DNA from: Lewinellaceae bacterium
Lineage (GTDB): Bacteria > Bacteroidota > Bacteroidia > Chitinophagales > Saprospiraceae
DNA: 64,000 bases
Direction of reading: 5' to 3'
NCBI GenBank assembly: GCA_020636315.1
Contig: JACJYA010000001.1
Coordinates: forward strand, 248,001-312,000
Under the pieces are notes generated by a model, which saw only the letters and a program-made list of their open reading frames with translations, had not been told where the DNA came from and did not search any database. Shown in pieces: positions 8,019 to 17,000 of this stretch (the stretch's first letter is position 1; each line of letters opens with the position of its first letter). Both the position numbers and the translations under genes were made by a program.

Positions 8019-8056
8019 AAAAAAAAGCCTTCCCCCACATCGTGAAGGAAGGCCTT
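8019..8056 (-). terminator. Intrinsic terminator of the 8091 gene
   Basis: On the minus strand AAGGCCTTCC pairs with GGAAGGCTT across a short loop (one bulged base), followed by an eight-T run (8019-8026 read as complement). It begins 35 bp after the stop codon. The stem resembles the terminator at 13746-13784 behind the related gene at 14065. Confidence 0.8.
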
Positions 8057-8090
8057 CGGTTTTCATGGCGGATTGTCCCGCCCGATTATC

Positions 8091-11000
8091 TTATTCTACA
8101 ATTACGGAGTGCGTGTATTGAGCGTTGCCGTCCATCACCTGCACCAGGTACATTCCCGCCGGAATGTTGGAAACATCGATCTGGAGGTTGCCGGTTTGCA
8201 AAGCGCCATAGTAGCGCTCAACCACTACCTGCCCGAAGGTATTCACCATGCGGATGGCCAGGTTGTCGGCAGCTTCCGGGAGGTCAACATTTACATTGAG
8301 CAGGTTATTCGCCGGGTTGGGGAAGACTTTTACGCCTTGCTCAAGAGCCGTTTCATCTACGCCGGAAACAAAGTCAATTCTCCAGATGAACGGATCGGCA
8401 CTGCGGTCATCGATCCATTCGAAGTAATAAGTGGTGCCGGCGGTAACTTCCAGTCCTTCGATGAGAGAAGACAGGCCGCAATCATTTTCGCTGGAAGCGA
8501 TCAGTTCCAGAGAGTTGTAATCGCCACAGGTACCGGTATATACGAATAGGTAAGTGTCGGTGCCGGAATCACAGGAAGTAATGGTGGCAGTACCATCTCC
8601 TTCCGGGGTCCAGGAGTACCAGTTGGAACCGGTGTATCCTGCCGGGCAACTGCCGGAACTGGAACACAGGTCGAAAATATTGTCACCGGCAACGGCAGCC
8701 TCGCCTACGAAAGCGTTAACGAAGAGGTCTTCTCCGGCAGTTACCGCCTGTGCAGACTGGCAGAAAGCCGCTTCAGTTGGAGCATCGGTAGAGAAACCAA
8801 GATCCCACTTGAAGCCGACGTTGTCCCAGCGGTCATCCCACATGATGTAGTAGGTGGCGCCCGCTTCTACATAAGCTTCCTTGTAGGAGGCGTAAGCGTC
8901 ACCATTGGACTGTTCGCAACGGTCGTCGTTCATACCGACCAATACGAGCTCATCACAATCTCCCTTGAAGAGCCAGGCGCGGGAGTCGGAATCGCCATTA
9001 CAGGAAGAAATGGAAAGGATGCCATTCTCCGACGGTGTGTAGGAGTACCAGACTGCAGCCAGGCCGCCCGATGCCGAACCGGTGCCGCCGTAGTGGTAGC
9101 CCGCGCCGAAGCAGCTCGCCCCGCCGACGGTGTGTTGGCCCACATCGACCGGGGTGGCCTTGTAGCAGTACTGGCCATCACCGGCTTCCGGGATCTGCCA
9201 GAAGTTGACGTTGTCGAGGTAAATAAGGTGGTTGGCGTCAATCGGATAGAAGTTGATGCTGTTCAGCTGATTCAGCGGGAAGTCGGCGCCGCCGTTTGTT
9301 ACTCCCGTGCTGAACTGCCATTGGTCAACATAATAATCAGCGACCGTCATACGAGCCACATCATTGTCCATATCAACAAAGATAAGAACCGAGAACCACT
9401 CATCATACGGGTATTCAAACTCTGAATCACCGGAGCCATCGTATTTGGTGAGTACGCCGACTCCATCCGGATCGAAAAATACATCGAAGGCCCAGAATCC
9501 GGCGGTAGTGGTCGGCGCCTGGTGTTGCATATTGAAATAGCCCTGGCTGCCGGACGGGATGAACATATCCCAGCGGATAATGTAATGGCCGGATGTCTGA
9601 TCATTGAATTTCAGCAGTACATCCTGGCTGCCAATGCCGCTGTTGCCGGAAACCTTTATCGACTGAGAGCCGCTCTCGGCCTGCTCAGTGGTGACTTCAC
9701 CGCTAACTGCTCCGCCGGGCCAGGCGCCCCACCAGGCTACCTGCCCGTTGGCGTCACCCACAGCAAGCCCTTCGATGTCATCTTCAATGAGGATGGCAGG
9801 CTCATCACAGGTAATGGGGCGCATGTAGTCCAGGGTCCAGGTAAAAGCATCGCTGCTGCGGTCATCGATCCACTCAATGTAGTAGGTCGTACCGGCAGTT
9901 ACTTCCATGCCTTCGATAAGAGAAGACACGTCACAATCGTCTTCGCTGGAAGCGACGAGTTCCAGGGAGCTGTAATCGCCACAGGTACCGGTATATACGA
10001 ATACATACGTATTAGTGCCGGCTTCACAGGAACTGATCGTGACTGTGCCGTCTCCTTCCGCTGTGTATGCATACCAGTTGGAGCCGGTGTATCCTGCCGG
10101 GCATCTGCCGGAGCTGGAACAAAAGTCAAAAATATCATCGCCGGCAACGGCAGCCTCGCCTACAAAAGCATCGACCATGATATCGCCGGGGGTAACCACT
10201 TGGGCCGACTGGCAGAAAGCCGCTTCAGCCGGGGCATCGGCGGAGAATGTCAGGTTCCACTTGAACCCGGCATTGTCCCAGCGGTCGTCCCACATGATGT
10301 AGTAGGTGACGCCCGCTTCTACGTAGGCTTCCTTATAGGAAGCGTAAGGGTCGCCATTAGACTGCTCGCAACGGTCGTCGTTCATGCCAACCACTTCGAT
10401 GTTATCGCAATCTCCTTTGAAGAGCCAGACGCGGGAGTCAGAATCGCCGTTACAGGAACCGACGGAAATTGTACCAGACTCCGCAGGCGTATAGGCGTAC
10501 CAGACTCCGGCCAGGCCGCCCGATGCGGAGCCGGTGCCGCCGTAGTGGTAGCCGGCGCCAAAGCAATCCGCCCCGCTGATGGTGTGTTGGCCCACATCGA
10601 CAGTAGCGGCGGTATAGCAATACTTGCCTTCCTCCGCGGCCGGGATCTGCCAGAAGTTAACGTTATCGAGGTAGATCTGATAGGTTGCGTCGATCGGATA
10701 GAAGTTGATGCTGTTCAGTTGTTTCAGCGGGAAGTCGGCGCCTCCGTTGGTCACGCCGGTGCTGAACTGCCACTGGTCAACATAGTGTTCGGCGACGGTC
10801 ATGCGGGCCACGTCATTGTCCAGGTCAACAAAAATAAGGACCGGGAACCATTCGTCATACGGATATTCAAACCCTGAATCATCAGAGCCGTCATATTTGG
10901 TCAGGACTCCTGCGCCGTCCGGATCGAAGAATACGTCAAAGGCCCAGAAGCCGGCGGATGCGGTCGGCGCCTGATGCTGCAGGTTAAAATAGCCCTTGCT

Positions 11001-11372
11001 GCCGGAGGGGATGTACATATCCCAGCGGATCACGAAATGGCCGGCTGTTTCGTCGTTGAATTTCAGCAGTACATCCTGGCCGCCAATACCGCTGTTGCCA
11101 GAGACTTTTATCGACTGCGAGCCGCTCTCGGCCTGCTCCGTGGTCACCTCGCCGCTGACTGCCCCGCCGGGCCAGGCTCCCCACCAGGCCACCTGGCCGT
11201 TGGCATCCCCTATGGCAAGCCCTTCGATATCATCCTGAATGAGAATATCCGGATTGTCACAGGTGATCTGAGCCTGAGCAGCGAAGGCCGTCATGCTCAT
11301 CACGAGGGTAAGGGTGAAAAAATGGATTAGCAACTGGTTGGTGGTCAACCGAGACAAGTAGTTTTTTTTCAT
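8091..11372 (-). CDS. T9SS-secreted modular protein A with internally duplicated jelly-roll/PPC-like units
   Basis: The 1093-residue product starts at MKKNYLSRL (11372); an upstream extension lacks signal-peptide character. Signal peptide is about 1-35. Two almost identical units of 484 residues follow (about 36-519 and 520-1003). Each has a jelly-roll-like module (IxCDxPxILIxDDIEGL...LDNVNFWQIP) and two pre-peptidase-like beta-sandwich modules that share a C...WYxYTP...SC...TYYIxW pattern. The last 80 residues are a type A sorting domain (VFPNPANNLLNVNVDLPE...GMYLVQVMDG...SVIVE), so it should pass the outer membrane by T9SS and be cell-surface bound or released. No catalytic motif is visible. 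A role in glycan or matrix binding is inference. It is first of four related genes from its 3' side. Confidence 0.8.
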   Translation of the reverse strand: MKKNYLSRLTTNQLLIHFFTLTLVMSMTAFAAQAQITCDNPDILIQDDIEGLAIGDANGQVAWWGAWPGGAVSGEVTTEQAESGSQSIKVSGNSGIGGQDVLLKFNDETAGHFVIRWDMYIPSGSKGYFNLQHQAPTASAGFWAFDVFFDPDGAGVLTKYDGSDDSGFEYPYDEWFPVLIFVDLDNDVARMTVAEHYVDQWQFSTGVTNGGADFPLKQLNSINFYPIDATYQIYLDNVNFWQIPAAEEGKYCYTAATVDVGQHTISGADCFGAGYHYGGTGSASGGLAGVWYAYTPAESGTISVGSCNGDSDSRVWLFKGDCDNIEVVGMNDDRCEQSNGDPYASYKEAYVEAGVTYYIMWDDRWDNAGFKWNLTFSADAPAEAAFCQSAQVVTPGDIMVDAFVGEAAVAGDDIFDFCSSSGRCPAGYTGSNWYAYTAEGDGTVTISSCEAGTNTYVFVYTGTCGDYSSLELVASSEDDCDVSSLIEGMEVTAGTTYYIEWIDDRSSDAFTWTLDYMRPITCDEPAILIEDDIEGLAVGDANGQVAWWGAWPGGAVSGEVTTEQAESGSQSIKVSGNSGIGSQDVLLKFNDQTSGHYIIRWDMFIPSGSQGYFNMQHQAPTTTAGFWAFDVFFDPDGVGVLTKYDGSGDSEFEYPYDEWFSVLIFVDMDNDVARMTVADYYVDQWQFSTGVTNGGADFPLNQLNSINFYPIDANHLIYLDNVNFWQIPEAGDGQYCYKATPVDVGQHTVGGASCFGAGYHYGGTGSASGGLAAVWYSYTPSENGILSISSCNGDSDSRAWLFKGDCDELVLVGMNDDRCEQSNGDAYASYKEAYVEAGATYYIMWDDRWDNVGFKWDLGFSTDAPTEAAFCQSAQAVTAGEDLFVNAFVGEAAVAGDNIFDLCSSSGSCPAGYTGSNWYSWTPEGDGTATITSCDSGTDTYLFVYTGTCGDYNSLELIASSENDCGLSSLIEGLEVTAGTTYYFEWIDDRSADPFIWRIDFVSGVDETALEQGVKVFPNPANNLLNVNVDLPEAADNLAIRMVNTFGQVVVERYYGALQTGNLQIDVSNIPAGMYLVQVMDGNAQYTHSVIVE
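8364..11267 (-). repeat. 1452-bp tandem intragenic duplication
   Basis: Copies span 9816-11267 and 8364-9815 in the same frame. Matching landmarks such as the TGTGTTGG and CATGATGT sites recur at an offset of exactly 1452 bp (for example 9131/10583 and 8841/10293). DNA identity is very high in the jelly-roll part, which implies a recent duplication or ongoing gene conversion. Confidence 0.85.
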
Positions 11373-11577
11373 ACCTCTTGCATTTAGGATTTTGAAATGG
11401 TGTTCAAAGGGAAAAGCCCCATGATTAATGTTTGGCGTAATATAATAAAATTTGAGGTGTAGGCATACAGGCTCCCTGGAAAAGGGTGTAGGACAGTTTT
11501 CCAAAGCCCTTATTTTCTTACTTTTCTGCCCCGGACCCTGATTAAACTTTATCACTTTAATGGGAGCGCGGGCCTCA

Positions 11578-13560
11578 TTATTCCACGATCAAAGGCCGGG
11601 TGGATCGGGCCCTGCCGTCCATTACCTGGAGCAGGTAAAGGCCAGCCGGAATGTCCGTAATGTCGATCCCGATGCTGGCAGTTTGCAGCGTGCCGCAGTT
11701 GTACTCCCTGGCCACCTGGCCGAAAGCATTCAGCAAGCGCACTGTTAGGTTGCCGGCAGCTTTTGGAAGGCCAACACGAATGTTGAGCTGGCCGCTTGCG
11801 GGGTTTGGGAAGATATCGATGTTTTGTGACAATACCGTTTCATCAATTGCCACCATAGCACAGGATGTACAATAGTCAAAACAGGGAAAATCCGTTGCAG
11901 TATCTTCCTCGCCGACGGCAAGGGTGCGGTTGAGGCCGCCCTGTCCGTCATCAACCCCACAACCCGAAGTCAGAGGGGTCCCGGGCTGGCCTTCATCTGC
12001 ACCCCAGGTATTGCCATTGATGAACTTATATTCAAGCGTCTGGTTCGGGCCTACAATAACATCAACCGACCAGGTGCCGTCGCCATTGTCGCTCAGCGGC
12101 GTCGTGCCCGGGTTCCAGCCCTGAAAATTGCCGGCAACGTGTACGCCTTCAGGGCTCACCGTTTCAACCATGGACATATCGACGTTGAGGCTAGCCGTTA
12201 CAGCGGGCAGAGGCAGCCAGATGAGGGCTACGTCATCCAGATAGTAGCGGTTTTCCGTATTGCCGAAGAATTCAACGGCCCCAAGTTGTTTGGTTCCGGT
12301 AGGTACAAAGGTGGCCCAGTTGGCCGGCCACTGGTAAACCACAACGCCATCAACGACGAGGGACATCCAGTCATTATCCAGATCGATGAAGTGCTGAATG
12401 TGCATCCAGGTGTCCGGCGTCCAGGAAAAGGCAGCGACGTCTGCCCCACCCGCGTCCAGGGTTGCCGTACCATCAGCGAGCCATTCCACCTGCATGCCGA
12501 CTTCAGCGGCCGGGTTATCCTGAAACTTCTGGAGGTTATAGTATCCAAGATTGCCCTCTGGAATATACATGTACCATTCCAGCAGGTAGTTGCCTTTGGT
12601 CCGGTCACCCAATAGCAGCAACTGGTCATCCGGGCCATCATCGGAGATCAACAGCGACCGGCAGCCGGTATGGGCGAAGGTTGGGCCGTCCTGCACCATG
12701 CCGTCATCGGTGGGGCTGTTGGACCAGGGCGCCCAGTGTGCACTCTGGCCGCTGACCGGGCCTTGGTTATATACTTCAAACCCGTCACAGATGATGGCGC
12801 CTCCCGGGCAAGGGGTGAGCGGGCGCATTTCAATATCATCAAGATACCACTGGTTCGGGCCATTGGCGTTTGTATAGAAATCCAGCGAGCCGATGCTGAA
12901 GCCGGGGCCATATTGCCAGTTCCAGACATTCACCCCATCGATGATGAGGGAAGCGTTATCGTTGTCGAGATCGATGTGGTGCACTACCTGGAACCAGGTG
13001 TCATGTGGAAAGCTGAAGTTCCCAATGGCGGTTCCGCTCTCGATGATCTGCCCTTCATTACCTGCATTGAAACCCACTTCCAGGTTCCATTGGGTGTAGT
13101 TGAAAGGCAGGCCATCCTGAATGTTGTAATACGCATACTTCCCGGAGGGGATGTACATCCGGAACGACAGATACCAGTTGCCTTCCGGCTGCTGCCCGAG
13201 GCCGAGCACCAGGTCGGTGGGGCCGTTCTGCCCTTCGATCAGAATTGAATTGGGCGGGCTGAATGCCTGGGTATCAGAAACCAAGGCATCCTCATCGGTG
13301 CCAGGGAGGCCGTTCCAGGTAGTCCAGGCTTCCGATTGCAGTCCAACGTATTCACCGGTTGTATAATCATCCAGATTTTCAAAAACGACCGGATCCATAG
13401 CGCAGCTTTCCACAGGCAAACCTGTTTCTTTGGGGACAAATTCGTCAATCAGGCCGGTTTCGTTTAGGCTTTCCGGCTGGCAATGCTGGCCCTGAACCGT
13501 AAAAACACCCAGGTAAGCTACTGCAATGGTGGATAATGAGGCCAGGTAAGCTTTTTTCAT
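11578..13560 (-). CDS. T9SS-secreted modular protein B (two jelly-roll-like modules + E-set starch-binding-like domain)
   Basis: The 660-residue product starts at MKKAYLASL (13560), giving a clean signal peptide ending near VQGQ. Two jelly-roll-like modules follow (about 65-240 and 245-430), recognised by D(N/D)YxxGxxxxQSxxW, LDLDNDxxSLxxDG and YYLDD. Next is an E-set domain of the AMPK-glycogen-binding type (about 440-560) with HVAGNFQGWNP, GDGTWS and YKFINGN, then a T9SS sorting domain (IFPNPASGQLNIRVGLPK...LIVE). The E-set domain suggests binding to alpha-glucan or similar glycans, but no catalytic domain is visible. It shares modules with the proteins at 8091, 14065 and 17890, consistent with a locally duplicated family of surface proteins. 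Confidence 0.8.
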   Translation of the reverse strand: MKKAYLASLSTIAVAYLGVFTVQGQHCQPESLNETGLIDEFVPKETGLPVESCAMDPVVFENLDDYTTGEYVGLQSEAWTTWNGLPGTDEDALVSDTQAFSPPNSILIEGQNGPTDLVLGLGQQPEGNWYLSFRMYIPSGKYAYYNIQDGLPFNYTQWNLEVGFNAGNEGQIIESGTAIGNFSFPHDTWFQVVHHIDLDNDNASLIIDGVNVWNWQYGPGFSIGSLDFYTNANGPNQWYLDDIEMRPLTPCPGGAIICDGFEVYNQGPVSGQSAHWAPWSNSPTDDGMVQDGPTFAHTGCRSLLISDDGPDDQLLLLGDRTKGNYLLEWYMYIPEGNLGYYNLQKFQDNPAAEVGMQVEWLADGTATLDAGGADVAAFSWTPDTWMHIQHFIDLDNDWMSLVVDGVVVYQWPANWATFVPTGTKQLGAVEFFGNTENRYYLDDVALIWLPLPAVTASLNVDMSMVETVSPEGVHVAGNFQGWNPGTTPLSDNGDGTWSVDVIVGPNQTLEYKFINGNTWGADEGQPGTPLTSGCGVDDGQGGLNRTLAVGEEDTATDFPCFDYCTSCAMVAIDETVLSQNIDIFPNPASGQLNIRVGLPKAAGNLTVRLLNAFGQVAREYNCGTLQTASIGIDITDIPAGLYLLQVMDGRARSTRPLIVE

Positions 13561-13632
13561 ATTTTTTAATTCTTTTCTTTTCTGTAAGCAAGTGGCCGGA
13601 CCCATTTAGATTACGTATAAAATGGCGGACTC

Positions 13633-13725
13633 AAATTAAGCGGCAATGGGAAATTGCCGCTTAAAGATGGCCTTCAAGCGCTAATTTTCCATTAGCGCTT
13701 GAATTATCATAACTTAAAATAATTC
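13633..13725. repeat. Double-hairpin repeat (TTAAGCGGCAA family), full copy 1
   Basis: Two consecutive perfect hairpins: TTAAGCGGCAAT/ATTGCCGCTTAA (13636-13664) and TTCAAGCGCTAAT/ATTAGCGCTTGAA (13673-13703), followed by AACTTAAAATAA. The same arrangement recurs at 43303-43460, with partial copies at 5533 and 26284. It is intergenic and encodes nothing. Confidence 0.8.
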
Positions 13726-13745
13726 TGCCTACCTACTCATCACAC

Positions 13746-13784
13746 AAAAAGGCCTTCCTCCACACTGTGAAGGAAGGCCTTTTT
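13746..13784 (-). terminator. Bidirectional intrinsic terminator, displaced from the 14065 gene
   Basis: A perfect 14-bp stem (AAAAAGGCCTTCCT, 13746-13759, against 13771-13784) has an 11-nt loop and T-runs on both strands. It resembles the terminator after the 8091 gene. It lies 280 bp from the stop of the 14065 gene because the palindromic element 13790-14031 sits between them. Confidence 0.85.
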
Positions 13785-13789
13785 CTTTA

Positions 13790-14031
13790 GAAGCTGTTTG
13801 AATTTAATCCTTCAGTTTTGTTATGGCTCTTTTTGCGCTACTTTTCCCCGACACTTCGTGTACGGGGCAGGCTGTTGCCGTCCCGCTTTTTTCATGGAAA
13901 AAGTGGGACATTTAGCGCTGCCAGACTCCGGTTTCGGCGCCTTCCTCGAGCGCCGAAGCTACTCAGCGGAGGTGCCAATTAGCACAAAAACAGCTCATAA
14001 CCAATTCTAAAAACCAAATTCAAACAGCTTC
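13790..14031. mobile_element. MITE-like palindromic element 3, TTA target duplication
   Basis: This 242-bp element is bounded by a perfect 16-bp inverted repeat (GAAGCTGTTTGAATTT) and by TTA on both sides (13787-13789, 14032-14034). Complementarity continues inward imperfectly (for example TTGTTATGGCTCTTTTTGCGCT near 13813 and its near-complement near 13975), so it can form a long hairpin. It separates the 14065 gene from its terminator. No coding capacity is credible. Confidence 0.75.
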
Positions 14032-14064
14032 TTACAGGGCAGCTTCAACGAGCCACCGGTATTG

Positions 14065-17000
14065 TTATTCCACGATCACAGACTGAGTGAACTGGGCCTT
14101 ACCGTCCATTACCTGGATCATGTAAGCGCCAGCCGGTACGTCCGTTACGTCGATCTCGATGTTGGCGTTTTGCATTGCGCCGTAGTAGCCTTCCTTGATC
14201 ACCTGGCCGAAGGCATTCAGCATGCGGACCGTCAGGTTGTCAGCGGCTTCCGGCAGGTCAACGCGAACGTTGAGCAGGCTTCTGGCCGGGTTCGGGAAGA
14301 CCTTGACGCCTTGCGCCAGCGCCGTTTCATCAACACCTACAACATTACAGGTCACGCAGTAGTCGAAGCAGACGAATTCGGTGACAATGTCATCTTCACC
14401 CACTTCCAGGGTACGGTTGATGCCGCCGTTTCCGTTATCGACACCGCAGTCCGTGGTCAGGTTGGTTCCCGGCTGGCCTTCATCAGCACCCCATGCGTTA
14501 CCGTTGATGAACTTGAACTCGAGGGTTTGGTTCGGGTCAACAACCACGTCAACAGACCAGGTGCCGTCGCCATTGTCGTTCAACGGCGTAGCGTCCGGAA
14601 CCCAGCCCTGGAAGTTACCGGCAACGTGTACGCCTTCAGCGGCCACCATGTCAACTAATGACATGTCAACGTTCAGCGTAACAGTTACGGCAGGAAGAGA
14701 AAGCTGAGTGACCTGGAGGCAGTACTGGCCGAACGATTCGAATTCCGGCCCGAAGCCGTCCACCATTACGTAGTAGGTGGTGCCGGGTTCGGTAGCGATC
14801 GTCACCTCGGCTTCGTAAATGCCGTTGGGAAGGTCGATGTCCTCACCGCAGGTTACCGGAGTGAGGCTGCCACAGCCGTCGCCGGAGTAAACCGCGATCT
14901 GCGTATCGGCATTGTAGTCCTCATCCGGGGCATCGCACTGGACAGTAGTCATGTAGTACTCAGCGCCATCGCCTACGAAGGTGAACCAGGTGGTGCGCTC
15001 CAGGGTAGGCACTGTAGGAGCACCTGTACCGGGCTCAGCAAAGCACTCATAGCCTGTCGTCGGGTCCTGGCCGGTGGAGGTGTAGTTGGTGTTGTCATAA
15101 ATGCCGGAAGTAGCCGGGACATCTACACCCTGGCCAAAGAGGTTCTGGATATCCACTGCGCCGGCACAGGCGTTGCCCGGCATGGAGGGCAGCTGAATGA
15201 GGTGTACTTCGTCGAGATATTGAACAACATCCGTATTCCCATAGAAGTCAATAGATCCGATCTGCTTGGTGCCACTCTGTTGAAAGGTGCCCCAGCTGAT
15301 CGGGAAGGAATAGATCTCCTGGCCATCGATCATCATGACCGTCCAGTCGTTGTCCAGGTCAATAAAGTACTGTATGTGCATCCATTGCCCAGCGGTCCAG
15401 TCCCAGGTAACTACGTCCTCGGCACCAGCATCCAAAGTAGCGGTTCCATCCGTGAAGAATTCCACCTGAATGGCAAATTCACCACCCGGGTTGTCCTGGA
15501 ACTTCTGGAAGTTATAATATCCGGCATTACCTTCAGGAACGAACATCTGCCACTCAAGCAGATAATTGCCTTCAGTGCGATCGCCCAACAACAACAGCTG
15601 GTCATCCGGATCTGCGGCTGAGATCAGTAACGACTGACAACCGGAATAAACAAAGTTGGGATCATCCTGAACCACCCCGTCATCGGCGGGGCTGCTGGTC
15701 CAGGGGCCCCAGTTGGCACTCTGGTCACTGACCGGGCCAAGGGTATAAGGCTCGAACCCGTCACAAATGATGGCGCCAGCCGGGCAGGGGTCCATCGGGC
15801 GAAGAACGACGTCGTCGATATAGAAGAGCTGGTCGGCAAAGTTGGAAGCGAAGAAGTCAAACGAACCAATGTTCCAGGGATAATCCCAGGTGTAAACCGA
15901 CTTACCCTCGATGATCAGTTCGGCCCGGTCATTGTCCAGGTCGATGATGTGCACCACGTCAACCCATGTTCCCGGAGTGTAGGTTCCGGTGACGTCATTG
16001 CCGAGTGTGCCATCCGTATTGAAATCGACCTCGAGCGTCCAGGTATTGGGCGCTGCTGCATTTTCAGTATTCTGCAGGTTGTAATAACCGCCGAATCCAG
16101 GCTCAACGTAGATCTTAAAGCGAAGGTCCCATAATCCTTCAGACTGGCCGCCCAGGTTGAGCACTACATCGTCCGGGCCGTTATTGCCTTCGATCTTGAC
16201 AGAGTTGGGTGCACTGAAGGCCTGCTCATCGGAAACAGGAGCATCCTCAGGGCCACCTTCGGTGCCACCCGGCCATACGGTCCAGTCATCAGATTGCGGG
16301 CCGACAAATTCTCCCGTAATGTAATTGTCCAGGTTCTCCATAAGGACCGGAGCCTGAGCACAGTCTGAAGACGGACAGAATTCCGAACAGGTGCCGAAGC
16401 ATACATTGGGCAGGGTTATGGGGTCGGCTGAATTGACGATCAGCGGGCGAATGTTAAAGCCAAAGCCGGAATCCAGGCCACATTCACCGGGTACTGCTTC
16501 AATATTGGCAGGATCCAGCAGGCCGTTCATAAAGGCATATCCGATGGTATCAAATGAAGTCAGGGAAACGGTGCCCGACCAGGTGCCGTCACCATTATCC
16601 GCCAGGGCAACAACACTGACATCGGTAATGTCGGTGGCATCGGAGAATGCCCAGACCATACTCACGCCGTCAGGGCTGACCACTTCATTGGACATATCAA
16701 CTGTAAAGCTGACATCGACGGCCGGCAGGGCCTCTTCGACGAGCTCGAAGTCAAAGCCTTCGGCGCTCCAGCGGTCATCCCAGTAGATGTAATAGGTGGT
16801 GCCGGCGGTAGCCAGGAAGGTGCCTTCGGAGGCAAAATTGGCGTTGTCGGGGTCGCAGTCGTCAAACAGGCCAACCTCAGTGAGGTTTTCCCACTGGCAA
16901 TCCGGGCCGGTCAGAACGGCAAGGCGGGTGTCAACCGTGGTCAGCCCGCAGGAGCGAACCGTTACCAGAGCGTTGCTGGTGGGGGTGTAGGAATACCAGG

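Noticed and set aside
9522..10877. Plus-strand open frame of 451 codons antisense to protein A
   Set aside because: It mirrors the repeats of the minus-strand gene, has no recognisable domain, and the minus-strand product has signal peptide, modules and sorting domain.
13790..14031. Small protein gene inside the palindromic element (70 codons, plus strand)
   Set aside because: The frame spans the inverted-repeat unit and has no domain; the element is better explained as non-coding.
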